DNA from: Actinorugispora endophytica
GTDB lineage: Bacteria; Actinomycetota; Actinomycetes; Streptosporangiales; Streptosporangiaceae
Assembly: GCF_004363075.1 (NCBI RefSeq)
Contig: NZ_SNYN01000002.1
Coordinates: forward strand, 62,001-126,000
DNA: 64,000 bases
Direction of reading: 5' to 3'
Below the pieces are notes generated by a model that was not told where the DNA came from, made no database searches, and worked only from the letters and a program-made list of their open reading frames with translations. This document shows, piece by piece, positions 42,973 through 50,750 of the stretch; the stretch's first letter is position 1, and each line of letters begins with the position of its first letter. Position numbers and translations under genes: made by a program.

Positions 42973-43887
42973 TCAGCGGTACCCGGTCGCGTCGGCGGGC
43001 TTCCCGGCGTCCTGCACCTCGACGATGTAGCGCCAGGCGTCGGGGCGGCTGCCGTCGAGGTCGGTGAAGCCGTAGACCCGCGCGAGGCCGCCGCTGGACA
43101 GCGACTCCCCGTTCCAGCGGGAGACCTCGGGGTCGGCTGCCAGGGCCGCGACCGCGCGCCCGACGTAGCGCGGGGTCTCGGAGATACAGAAGTGCGGCTC
43201 GCGCCGCAGCGCGTCCCTCCAGGTGTCCTCCGTGACCCCGAAGTGCTCCAGCATGATCTCCGAGCGCATCCACCCCGGTGTCAGCGCCACCGCGGTGGCG
43301 CCGCGCGGCCCCAGTTCGCGCCCGAGGGCGAAGGCCATGCGCAGCACGGCCGCCTTGGCGACGTCGTAGAAGAACGAGACCCGGTACCGGGACGCGTTGT
43401 ACTCGGCGGTGCCGTCGGTCATCTCCACGACCAGCCCTCCGGGGCCGCGCAGCAGCAGCGGGAGGGCGTGGTGGCTGGTGATCGCGTGGGTCTCCACCGC
43501 GAGCCGCAGCAGCCGCAGCCCGTTGTCGAGGTCGTGCTCCCACACGGCGGCGTCCCAATCGAAGAGCAGTTCCCCGCCCCAGATGTCGTTGACCAGGACG
43601 TCGAGCCTGCCCTGCTCGGTGTCGATGCGCTCCACCAGGGCGCGGACCTGGTCCGGCACCAGGTGGTCGGTGGGGACCGCGATGCCGCGCCCGCCCGCCG
43701 CGGTGACCAGGTCGGCGGTGTCCTCGATGGTCTCGGGCCGGTCGTACTCCGAACGCCGCCCCCGGGTGCTGCGCCCCGTCACGTAGACGGTCGCCCCCGC
43801 CGCGCCGAGTTCGACCGCGATCCCCCGGCCCGCCCCGCGCGTCGCCCCGGCGACCAGGGCGACCCTGCCTTCCAGTGATTCCGGCAT
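42973..43887 (-). CDS. SDR family oxidoreductase
   Basis: 304-aa short-chain dehydrogenase. Cofactor motif AGATRGAGRGIAVELGAAG replaces the usual TGxxxGIG but keeps glycine spacing; GRSTRGRRSEYDRPETIEDT suggests NADP preference and the long-SDR subgroup near human DHRS1. LVNDIWGG stands for NNAG. The catalytic area SRYRVSFFYDVAKAAV has Tyr-x3-Lys in FYDVAK. ATG at 43885-43887. Confidence 0.85.
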   Translation of the reverse strand: MPESLEGRVALVAGATRGAGRGIAVELGAAGATVYVTGRSTRGRRSEYDRPETIEDTADLVTAAGGRGIAVPTDHLVPDQVRALVERIDTEQGRLDVLVNDIWGGELLFDWDAAVWEHDLDNGLRLLRLAVETHAITSHHALPLLLRGPGGLVVEMTDGTAEYNASRYRVSFFYDVAKAAVLRMAFALGRELGPRGATAVALTPGWMRSEIMLEHFGVTEDTWRDALRREPHFCISETPRYVGRAVAALAADPEVSRWNGESLSSGGLARVYGFTDLDGSRPDAWRYIVEVQDAGKPADATGYR

Positions 43888-44027
43888 CGCTTCCCTCACG
43901 TCCTCGTGTTCCTCGTGTGCCGATGGTGCCACCCGCTACCTGACATCTCCTGTCGTGTACCGGCCGCGCCGCCACAGGCGACCGGACGGGAAGGGAGCGG
44001 CGACGAAGGCGTCCTCGGTCGTCGCGG

Positions 44028-44059
44028 GCCGGGAAGGGGCTCTCGTCCCCCTTCCCGGC
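44028..44059. terminator. Hairpin downstream of the recombinase gene
   Basis: Perfect 12-bp inverted repeat GCCGGGAAGGGG / CCCCTTCCCGGC with an 8-nt loop, 88 nt beyond the recombinase stop and upstream of the SDR gene. Strong candidate for ending the minus-strand recombinase transcript. Confidence 0.7.
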
Positions 44060-44146
44060 GGACGCGGGCGGCCGGAGCGCCGGCCGGGACCGGAGCGACT
44101 GACGGGGGCCGGGCTCCGGAGGGCCTCGCGCGGGTCGGGAAGGCCG

Positions 44147-45097
44147 TCAGCCGCGGGGCCCGGCGTCCCCCGGGACACGGGGCGCCACGACCGGGCGCCC
44201 CACCTCGTGCAGTACGGACCGGGCGGTACGGGGTGAGGCGAGGCCGCTGAGGGTGTGGCCCTTCACCGACGCCGCGGCCATGCCGCCGGTACGCAGTGAC
44301 GTCGCGGAGAGGCGCGCGGGCTCCAGACACGCTTTCCGCCCGTGGGCCTGGACGATGGCGCTGAATCCCCGAACGGTGAGGCGCCCGTCGTTCTGTCCGG
44401 CGGACTGTCCCGCCAGCGGTCCGGCTTCACCGAACACGCGGTTGTGGCGGTCGATACGGCGGAAGAGGGGACCCGAGACGATGCCCCGCTCGCTGAGTCC
44501 GCGCTTCCACTCCCTGATGGCGTTGACCGGGCAGAGCGCGGGGTTGCTGGGGGTCCAGACGAATGGGAGAAGAGCCTCCTCGTCCCTTTGGGGAGGGGTG
44601 AGCGGGTGCTTGATGAGGATGGTGCCCTCGGGGCCGTGGACGAGGTGGTCGATGTCGACGCGAAGCAGTTCGGAGGGCCAGGAGGCGGTGAAGAAGCCGA
44701 CGAGGAACAGGGCCCGGTCGCGCAGGCCCGCGATGTGTTCGAGATCGACGGAGCGGACGAGGCGGGTGAGTTCTTCGGGCGTCACGGGATGGATCCCCTT
44801 GGAAGTGGCGGCCGCTTCGGGGGTGCGACGGGGCGGGGACGGGATCGGGGGGCGTCCGGGCGGAGCCATCCCCTGGGACCGGTGCGTGTAGCGGATCGCT
44901 GTGAGAGCGCGTTTGATCGTCGAAGAAGCGGTTTTCCGACTGACCAGGTCAGAAACATACGACGCGACGGTTTCGTCAGAGGCGGGGAGGGGGCTCGTGC
45001 TTCTCTTTCTACACCAGTCCGCGAAGCGGTTCATGTCGTCGGAATACCGAGCCTTGCTCGGTTCGGACGGGCCTCGGAGTTCCATTTTCTTGACCAT
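44147..45097 (-). CDS. Tyrosine recombinase/integrase-like protein, degenerate catalytic motifs
   Basis: About 316 aa from ATG 45095-45097 (an in-frame ATG at 45205 is possible; neither has a good ribosome site). A SAM-like N-terminal core-binding domain (KARYSDDMNRFADWCRKRS, DETVASYVSDLVSRKTASS) and a catalytic-domain fold (GLRDRALFLVGFFTASWPSE, HLVHGPEGTILIKHPLTP) are clear. However the first catalytic Arg (usually RRSEL) is absent in SWPSELL, the HxxR box reads TSLRTGG, and no C-terminal Tyr is visible. It is probably inactive, perhaps frameshifted near its 3' end. Lies in comparatively AT-rich DNA. Confidence 0.7.
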   Translation of the reverse strand: MVKKMELRGPSEPSKARYSDDMNRFADWCRKRSTSPLPASDETVASYVSDLVSRKTASSTIKRALTAIRYTHRSQGMAPPGRPPIPSPPRRTPEAAATSKGIHPVTPEELTRLVRSVDLEHIAGLRDRALFLVGFFTASWPSELLRVDIDHLVHGPEGTILIKHPLTPPQRDEEALLPFVWTPSNPALCPVNAIREWKRGLSERGIVSGPLFRRIDRHNRVFGEAGPLAGQSAGQNDGRLTVRGFSAIVQAHGRKACLEPARLSATSLRTGGMAAASVKGHTLSGLASPRTARSVLHEVGRPVVAPRVPGDAGPRG

Positions 45098-45151
45098 GAT
45101 CCCGTGTGTCTGAGGATGTCCCTTTTGAAATCTGACTTCCGCATTCAAGGG

Positions 45152-45169
45152 CAGGAAGTCAGCTTCCTG
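45152..45169. promoter_or_regulatory. Inverted repeat upstream of the recombinase
   Basis: Perfect CAGGAAG TCAG CTTCCTG dyad 55 nt before the chosen recombinase start, in the promoter position. Candidate operator; if the gene starts at 45205 it would lie inside the coding region instead. Confidence 0.35.
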
Positions 45170-45193
45170 GGGCGAGGAGTATACAGATAATGG

Positions 45194-45205
45194 ATGCACG
45201 TGCAT
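45194..45205. promoter_or_regulatory. 12-bp palindrome ATGCACGTGCAT
   Basis: Perfect self-complementary 12-mer at the upstream edge of the recombinase region, about 100 nt from the chosen start codon. Could be an operator for a dimeric regulator. Confidence 0.3.
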
Positions 45206-45322
45206 TTAGTTGGAGGGTGGGTGCGGGTGGCTGACCTGGGGTACGATTGGCCCGCGAATCGCGATAACGCCCCATTGAGCGTGTATGCGGGTGAAGCGCT
45301 GAGAGTTGTCGAGTGTGCAACG

Positions 45323-45364
45323 AAGAGGCGGCTGACGGCAAGCCGGTCGTACCGCCTCTTTTCC
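45323..45364 (+). terminator. Rho-independent-type hairpin with T-run
   Basis: Perfect arms AAGAGGCGG / CCGCCTCTT around a 20-nt loop that can itself pair (GAC/GTC), followed by TTCC; on the plus strand the right arm runs into TTTT. No recognisable coding gene precedes it on the plus strand, so it may end a small RNA or an untranslated remnant. Confidence 0.6.
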
Positions 45365-45741
45365 GTTCCGTGGGGTGCTCACGCGAACGCCGTGTGGAAA
45401 GCCGTATGGAAAAAGGGAGCGTGGTTGTAGCCCGGTGCCGCCCGCCTGGAGCGCGGTGTGCCGGATTTGACCGGGGACGAGGTGGTCGGCTTCGCCGGGG
45501 GGTGTTCCCGCCGGTCGCCCAGCCAGGGTTCCCGCACACCCGGCCTCCGGATTTCGGCTGCTCGGACGTCGGCCGCGCTGCCGACGGCATCACCTGCGTG
45601 GGGTCATGCGAACGGGTACGCTTTTTGCGAATGCCCCGATAAACGGCGAATTCCCTGGACCGCGAACTCTCCTCGGCAATCCGGCCGAGGAGCGCTGCCG
45701 GTCACAAGGCCGGCAGGACGCCGTTCAAGAAAGGGCGTTCC

Positions 45742-45957
45742 ATGCTGTGGAAGCCCCGTTATGTTGGCAAGCACCGCAAGAGGCCGCCCGCCGGGCGGTC
45801 GAAGGATCTCGTGGAGCTCGTGCGCTTCGGAAACCGGGGAGCGCACCTGGTCGTTGACCTGGCCAACGCGTATGGCCACGGCAATGGGGAAGGCCCCGGC
45901 TTCTGGGACCTCCTGGAGATCGTCTCCCGCTGGGGAGCGATCCTCCTGGGTCTCTAG
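45742..45957 (+). CDS. Small hypothetical protein
   Basis: 71-aa frame with AAAGGG 6-7 nt before its ATG, basic at the start (KPRYVGKHRKRPPAGRSK) and hydrophobic at the end (FWDLLEIVSRWGAILLGL). No family recognised. Base composition is less GC-rich than the window average, like the rest of 44900-46270. Could be a small element-borne protein or a chance frame. Confidence 0.4.
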   Translation: MLWKPRYVGKHRKRPPAGRSKDLVELVRFGNRGAHLVVDLANAYGHGNGEGPGFWDLLEIVSRWGAILLGL

Positions 45958-46690
45958 AAGCCGAGGCCCCCGCGCGGGCTCTCGGACGCCGAGCTTTCCT
46001 ACGGCGCAGGCGTTCGAGGGCCCCTTTTTCGTGCGCACGACGATCCCTGCCCGAGGAGGCGGGAATTCATGCGTCCTGCGCACAGCCCAAAAGGTGCCGA
46101 TCGGGGAGGGCGCGGATTCCTGGTCTCCGGTGTGCGGCTCCGCGACGGGAAAACCCCGGGTGCCGCGCCCGCTCGGACGTCTCCTCACCTTATGTCGAAG
46201 AGGTTCGCCTTCGCGGGTTTATCGACTTACAGACCCGTTTTCGGGCGGTCGATATCTCCATAATACATGAGGCGACAATCCCTTCCGGTCCGCCGGGGAA
46301 AGGCCGTTCGCCTTACTGCCGGGGGTTTCGGCCCTCCCGAACCGGGCGGCCGGGGCGACCGGAGACCGGGCCTTCCGGGCGCCCCCGCCCCGTCCGTTCG
46401 GCCGTGGCTCCCGATTCTCGCGGTGGCGGGGAGGAGGCCGCCATGCTCTGGGAACCATGGACGTGATGGCGACGGCCCGTGGTCCCGGCCCCGCGGCGCG
46501 GTTCGGGGCCGTCCGGGTTTCGGCGCGGGCCGATGTCCGCCCCCGGTGCGGTCCTGCGGGGGGTTCCGGCGCGGGTGGTCCGCCGCGGCCGGGGAGGCCC
46601 CGGGCGGGGAGGCCCCGGGCGGGCGCCGCCGCGTGCTCCTCCCCGAAGTGCCGCACCCTCCCGGCTTTCGCTGCGGGCTCGAACGGAGTA
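45958..46690. other. Gene-poor region upstream of the zinc-box importer
   Basis: About 730 bp with no credible gene. The part to about 46270 is AT-richer, with an imperfect hairpin near 46219-46251 (ATCGAC...GTCGAT enclosing CCCG/CGGG). From about 46300 it is very GC-rich with a tandem GGCCCCGGGCGGG duplication near 46590-46620. Presumably the boundary of the recombinase-linked segment plus 5' DNA of the importer operon. Confidence 0.5.
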
Positions 46691-46692
46691 CT

Positions 46693-46720
46693 TTGACAAC
46701 GATAGTCATTGTCATAAATT
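46693..46720 (+). promoter_or_regulatory. Promoter with Zur-like box before the FecCD importer
   Basis: A TTGACA hexamer (46693-46698) and a TAAATT hexamer (46715-46720) with 16-bp spacing enclose a 21-bp dyad at 46694-46714 with half-sites TGACAACGA and TCATTGTCA. The pattern resembles actinobacterial Zur operators, unlike the IdeR box at 31358. A regulator bound here would block the promoter. Confidence 0.7.
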
Positions 46721-46728
46721 GGGCGGGG

Positions 46729-47871
46729 GTGCCGCGCGTGCGGCTGGTGAGCACTCGGTCGGGGGAGACCCGGGACCGACCGGTGGGGGACCCCCCCGAC
46801 CGGGGGGCCGACGGGCGGAGGCCCCGCTGGTCGGCCGGGTCGGGCTGGACCGCGGCCATGGCCGCGGCGCTGGCGGTGGTCCTGGGGGTGTCGGTGGTCC
46901 TGGCCATCGGCCTGGGATCGGCGGTCGTCCCGCCCGCGGAGACGGCGCGCTACCTGTGGGCGGCGGTCAGCGGAGGCGCCATCCAGGCCGACGAGGTGAC
47001 CCGGTACCAGATCATCTGGCAGATCAGGACCCCGCGCGTCCTGCTGGCCGCCGTCGTCGGCGCCGGACTGGGCGTCGTGGGCGTCGCCGTCCAGGCGATG
47101 GTGCGCAACGCGCTCGCGGACCCGTTCATCCTGGGGGTCTCCTCCGGGGCCTCGGTGGGCGCGGTCGCGGTGGGCGTCTTCGGAGCGCTCTCCGCGCTCG
47201 GCGTCTACGCGGTCTCGGCCGGCGCGTTCCTCGGCGCGCTGGTGGCGACCCTGCTGGTGTACCTGGTCGCGTCCACGCCGACCGGCGTGACGCCGCTGCG
47301 TCTGGTGCTGACCGGCGTGGCGATGTCGTTCGGGTTCCAGGCGGTCATGAGCGTCATCGTCTACTTCGCGCCGAGCAGCGAGGCGACCGGCACCGTCCTG
47401 TACTGGACGATGGGCGGCTTCGGCGCCGCCACCTGGGGCTCCTTCCCCGTCGTGGTGGCCGTCGTCGTCGCGGGAACCGTCGTCCTGCGCGGGTTCGCCC
47501 GCCCGCTCGACGTGATGGCGCTGGGCGACGAGACCGCGGCGAGCCTGGGCGTGGACACCGACCGCCTGCGCAAGGGGCTGTTCGTCCTGACCGCCGTCAT
47601 GACCGGGGCCATGGTCGCGGTGAGCGGCGCGATCGGGTTCGTGGGACTGGTGGTCCCGCACGTCGTGCGCATCGCCGTGGGGGCCGACCACCGGCGCGTG
47701 CTCACGATCGCGCCGCTGGCGGGGGCGGTCCTCATGGTCTGGGTCGACCTCATCTCGCGCGTGCTCGTCGCCCCGCGCGAACTCCCCCTGGGCGTCATCA
47801 CCGCGCTGGTCGGCGTCCCGGTGTTCATCACCCTCATGCGCCGCAGGGGCTACCTGTTCGGAGGCCGCTAG
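46729..47871 (+). CDS. FecCD-family permease of the Zur-boxed importer
   Basis: Up to 380 aa; GTG codons at 46729, 46738 and 46747 are all possible starts just downstream of the promoter, so the transcript has a very short leader. Permease motifs: RTPRVLLAAVVGAGLGVVGV, RNALADPFILGVSSGAS (RNALAD where others have RNPLAD) and VSGAIGFVGLVVPHVVRIAV. Its stop overlaps the GTG of the ATPase (TAGTG). Imports a metal-ligand complex with the two following genes. Confidence 0.9.
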   Translation: MPRVRLVSTRSGETRDRPVGDPPDRGADGRRPRWSAGSGWTAAMAAALAVVLGVSVVLAIGLGSAVVPPAETARYLWAAVSGGAIQADEVTRYQIIWQIRTPRVLLAAVVGAGLGVVGVAVQAMVRNALADPFILGVSSGASVGAVAVGVFGALSALGVYAVSAGAFLGALVATLLVYLVASTPTGVTPLRLVLTGVAMSFGFQAVMSVIVYFAPSSEATGTVLYWTMGGFGAATWGSFPVVVAVVVAGTVVLRGFARPLDVMALGDETAASLGVDTDRLRKGLFVLTAVMTGAMVAVSGAIGFVGLVVPHVVRIAVGADHRRVLTIAPLAGAVLMVWVDLISRVLVAPRELPLGVITALVGVPVFITLMRRRGYLFGGR

Positions 47872-48647
47872 TGGATCTGCGCCTGGACGGGCTCTCCGTC
47901 CGCATCGACGGCAGCGAGATCGTCCGCTCCCTGTCGCTGGACGTCCCCCGTGGCCGGGTCGTCGGCCTGGTGGGGCCCAACGGGTCGGGCAAGTCCACGG
48001 CCCTGCGCTGCGTCTACCGGGCGCTGCGCCCGAGCGCCGGAGCGGTACGGCTCGACGGGGACGACATCGCCTCGCTGAGCCTGCGCCAGAGCGCCCGGGT
48101 CGTCGCGGCCCTGACCCAGGAGAGCGGGACCGACCTCGACTTCACCGTCGAGGAGGTCGTCGCGCTCGGACGCGCGCCGCACCTGCGGGGCAACCAGGCG
48201 CTCGGCGCGCGGGAACGGGAGCTGTGCCGCGAGGCGATGGAACGGATGGACGTGGCCCACCTGGCCCGGCGCGGCGTCCTGGGCCTCTCGGGCGGGGAGC
48301 GCCAGCGGGTCCTCGTCGCCCGCGCCCTCGTCCAGGAGCCCCGGGTGCTGGTGCTGGACGAGCCGACGAACCACCTCGACGTGCGGCACCAGATCCGGCT
48401 GCTGTCCCTGCTGCGGGGGATCGGGCCGACCGTCCTCGTCGTCCTGCACGACCTCAACCTGGCCTCCGCCGCCTGCGACCGCCTCGGCGTGCTGTCCGAG
48501 GGGCGCCTGGTCGCCTCCGGCACACCCGAGGAGGTCCTGACGCCGGGACTGGTCAAGAACGTCTTCGGCGTCGACGCGGAGATCGTTCCGCACCCGCTCA
48601 CCGGAGACCCCCAACTGCTGTACACCCTCGATTCCCCCCGACACTGA
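47871..48647 (+). CDS. ATP-binding protein of the Zur-boxed importer
   Basis: 258-aa FecE-like ATPase. Walker A VGPNGSGKST (about 32-41), signature LSGGERQRVLVARALVQEP, Walker B LVLDEPTNHLDVRHQI, H-loop VVLHDLNLA. The GTG at 47871-47873 overlaps the permease stop. Followed after 12 nt by the binding-protein gene with an AGAAGAGGAAGAG ribosome region. Confidence 0.92.
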   Translation: MDLRLDGLSVRIDGSEIVRSLSLDVPRGRVVGLVGPNGSGKSTALRCVYRALRPSAGAVRLDGDDIASLSLRQSARVVAALTQESGTDLDFTVEEVVALGRAPHLRGNQALGARERELCREAMERMDVAHLARRGVLGLSGGERQRVLVARALVQEPRVLVLDEPTNHLDVRHQIRLLSLLRGIGPTVLVVLHDLNLASAACDRLGVLSEGRLVASGTPEEVLTPGLVKNVFGVDAEIVPHPLTGDPQLLYTLDSPRH

Positions 48648-48659
48648 GAAGAGGAAGAG

Positions 48660-49676
48660 ATGATCACCAGACGCGCGGGACGCCCCGCCGTCCCCTGGTC
48701 GGCGCTGGCCCCCGCCACCGCCGGGATCCTGCTGCTGGCGGGCTGCGGCGCCCAGGTGGAGGAGGCCCCCGGGCAGGCCGACGCCGTGACGGTGCAGCGG
48801 TGCGGGGAGGAGGTCGAGTACACCACCCCCCAACGCGCGGTCGTCTACGAGGGCGGCAGCGCCGACAAGCTGTTCTCCCTGGGGCTGACCGACCACGTGC
48901 ACGGTTACGTGATGCCCCCCGCGAACCCGCCGGTGTCGGAGTCCCCGTGGGCGGCCGAGTACGAGGAGGTCGAGTTCCTCGGCGACGACCTGCTCAACAG
49001 GGAGCTGGTGGTCGACGCCGGAGCCGACCTCGTCGTCGCCGGGTGGAACTCGGGGTTCAGCGACCAGCGCGGCATCACGCCCGAGATCCTGGACGGGCTC
49101 GGCATCCAGAGCTTCATGCACACCGAGTCCTGCTACAACTACCCCGGCCACCCCGAGCGGGTCACGCCGTTCGAGGGCCTGTACACCGACCTGGAGCGGC
49201 TCGGACAGATCTTCGGGGTCGAGGACAGGGCCGAGGAGGTCGTCGCCGGCCTCAAGGAGCGGGTCGAGGCCGTGCGCGAGCAGGCCCCCGAGGGGGACCC
49301 CGTGCCGGTGTTCCTCTACGACTCCGGGACCGACCAGCCGTTCACGGCCGGGAGCCAGGTGCCGCCCAACGACATCATCCGCTTCGCGGGGGGCGAGAAC
49401 GTCTTCAGCGGCCTCGACGAGCGGTGGACCCAGGTGAGCTGGGAGTCCGTCGTCGACGCGAGCCCCGAGGTCATCATCATCCTGGACTACGGCGACCAGC
49501 CCGCCGAGGAGAAGATCGAGTTCCTGAAGTCGTCGCCGATCACGGCGGAGCTGCCCGCGGTGGTCGACGACGCGTTCTTCGTCCTCGACTACAACGAGGG
49601 CATCAGCAGCCCGCGCAACGTCGACGGCCTGGAGAAGTTCGCCGACTACCTGCGGGAGCGCCGGGAGGAGGGCTGA
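48660..49676 (+). CDS. Substrate-binding lipoprotein of the Zur-boxed importer
   Basis: 338-aa FecB-type binding protein. Signal peptide with lipobox LLAGC, lipidated Cys29. The mature domain shows TPQRAVVYEGGSADKLFSLG and WTQVSWESVVDASPEVIIIL. Residues HTESCYNYPGHPE around 158-170 include His and Cys that could contact a metal complex (inference). The operon ends at a strong hairpin. Genomic pairing with the biosynthetic operon suggests the ligand is that pathway's product. Confidence 0.9.
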   Translation: MITRRAGRPAVPWSALAPATAGILLLAGCGAQVEEAPGQADAVTVQRCGEEVEYTTPQRAVVYEGGSADKLFSLGLTDHVHGYVMPPANPPVSESPWAAEYEEVEFLGDDLLNRELVVDAGADLVVAGWNSGFSDQRGITPEILDGLGIQSFMHTESCYNYPGHPERVTPFEGLYTDLERLGQIFGVEDRAEEVVAGLKERVEAVREQAPEGDPVPVFLYDSGTDQPFTAGSQVPPNDIIRFAGGENVFSGLDERWTQVSWESVVDASPEVIIILDYGDQPAEEKIEFLKSSPITAELPAVVDDAFFVLDYNEGISSPRNVDGLEKFADYLRERREEG

Positions 49677-49682
49677 CCCGGA

Positions 49683-49716
49683 CCCCGGACCGGCGCCGAG
49701 GGGCGCCGGTCCGGGG
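49683..49716. terminator. Bidirectional terminator between convergent operons
   Basis: Perfect 15-bp inverted repeat CCCCGGACCGGCGCC / GGCGCCGGTCCGGGG with a GAGG loop, 6 nt after the binding-protein stop and 11 nt beyond the end of the PLP-enzyme gene. It separates import and biosynthesis transcripts. Confidence 0.85.
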
Positions 49717-49727
49717 CGGGCGGGGAC

Positions 49728-50750
49728 TCAGCCCCGGTCGTCGTACACGGCGCCCAGCGGGGTCGGCGCCCGCCCCCACTCCATGCGCGACCACGGCAGC
49801 GTCAGGTGCGACGCGTCCGGGACGTCGTGCGGAGCGAGGGAGTCCACGGGCAGCGCCTCGTCGTGCCGGGCGAAGACCGAGTCGACGTAGCGGTGCCCCG
49901 TGTCCGCGGCGACGAACACCACGGTCCGGTCCGGCGTCCGGCGCCGCTCCCAGCGCGCCGCGAGGTAGGCGGCGCCGGAGGACAGCCCGGCGAAGACCGC
50001 GTGCCGGCGCAGCAGGTCCACGCTGCCCGAGAGCGCGGCCCGGAACCCGGTCCAGTGGACGGTGTCGTAGCGCGTGTGGTCGACGTTGCCGAAGGGGATC
50101 GAGCTCCCGATCCCCGCGATGATGATCTCCGGGTCGGCGACGTGCTCGCTGCCGAAGGTGACGCTGCCGAACGGCTGCACGCCGACGAGGAGGGTGCCGG
50201 GGGCGCGCTCGCGCAGGAACCCGGCCAGCGCGCCGGTGGACGCCCCCGAGCCGACGCCCCCCACCAGGGTCACGGGGGCGCCGCCGACCTCGGCGCAGAC
50301 CATGTCCGCGACCGCGCGGTACCCCAGGTAGTGGACGTCGTCGTGGTACTGGCGCATCCAGTGGTGGCCGGGGTTGTCGCGCAGGACCTCCTCGACCCGG
50401 CGGACCCTGCGGCTCTGGTCGAGCTTGAGGTCCGGGCACGGCTCCATCTGGTCCAGGCGCGCGCCCAGGACCGCGAGCTGGACCCGCAGCGTGTGGTCCA
50501 CCGTCGTGGACCCGACGATGTGGCACCGCAGGCCGTACCGGTGGCAGGCCAGAGCGAGGCCGTAGGCGTAGATGCCGCTGGAGCTGTCGACCAGGGTGTC
50601 GCCGGGCCGCACCGCGCCCGTGTCGAGCAGGTGGCGGACCGCGGCCAGCGCCGACACCACCTTCATCGTCTCAAACCGCAGGCAGACGAGTCCGCCGCCG
50701 AGGTCCACCAGGTCCGGTCTGCCGATCGTCTCGGAGATGTGCTCGTCCAT
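49728..50750 (-). CDS. PLP-dependent cysteine-synthase-family enzyme
   Basis: 340-aa fold-type II PLP enzyme. Lys30 in RFETMKVVSALA is the likely Schiff-base lysine, SSSGIYAYGLALACHRYG the carboxylate-binding loop, and GGVGSGASTGAL (about 164-175) the phosphate loop. Such enzymes replace the beta substituent of O-acetyl- or O-phospho-serine/threonine; SbnA uses O-phosphoserine and glutamate in staphyloferrin B synthesis. Here a sugar-kinase-fold amino-acid kinase lies directly upstream and overlaps the gene by 80 nt, so an O-phospho-amino acid is the likely substrate. Last gene of the operon. Confidence 0.87.
   Translation of the reverse strand: MDEHISETIGRPDLVDLGGGLVCLRFETMKVVSALAAVRHLLDTGAVRPGDTLVDSSSGIYAYGLALACHRYGLRCHIVGSTTVDHTLRVQLAVLGARLDQMEPCPDLKLDQSRRVRRVEEVLRDNPGHHWMRQYHDDVHYLGYRAVADMVCAEVGGAPVTLVGGVGSGASTGALAGFLRERAPGTLLVGVQPFGSVTFGSEHVADPEIIIAGIGSSIPFGNVDHTRYDTVHWTGFRAALSGSVDLLRRHAVFAGLSSGAAYLAARWERRRTPDRTVVFVAADTGHRYVDSVFARHDEALPVDSLAPHDVPDASHLTLPWSRMEWGRAPTPLGAVYDDRG

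Noticed and set aside
43905-44250. Open frames on both strands between the SDR and recombinase genes
   Set aside because: They overlap a strong terminator hairpin and have Arg/Gly/Pro-rich translations without motifs.
45194-45430. 78-codon plus-strand frame beginning at the ATGCACGTGCAT palindrome
   Set aside because: No ribosome site, unusual composition, and it contains the terminator-like hairpin, so coding is unlikely.
44147-46270. tRNA gene or attachment repeats beside the recombinase
   Set aside because: No T-loop consensus with a pairing stem and no convincing flanking direct repeats were seen by eye.
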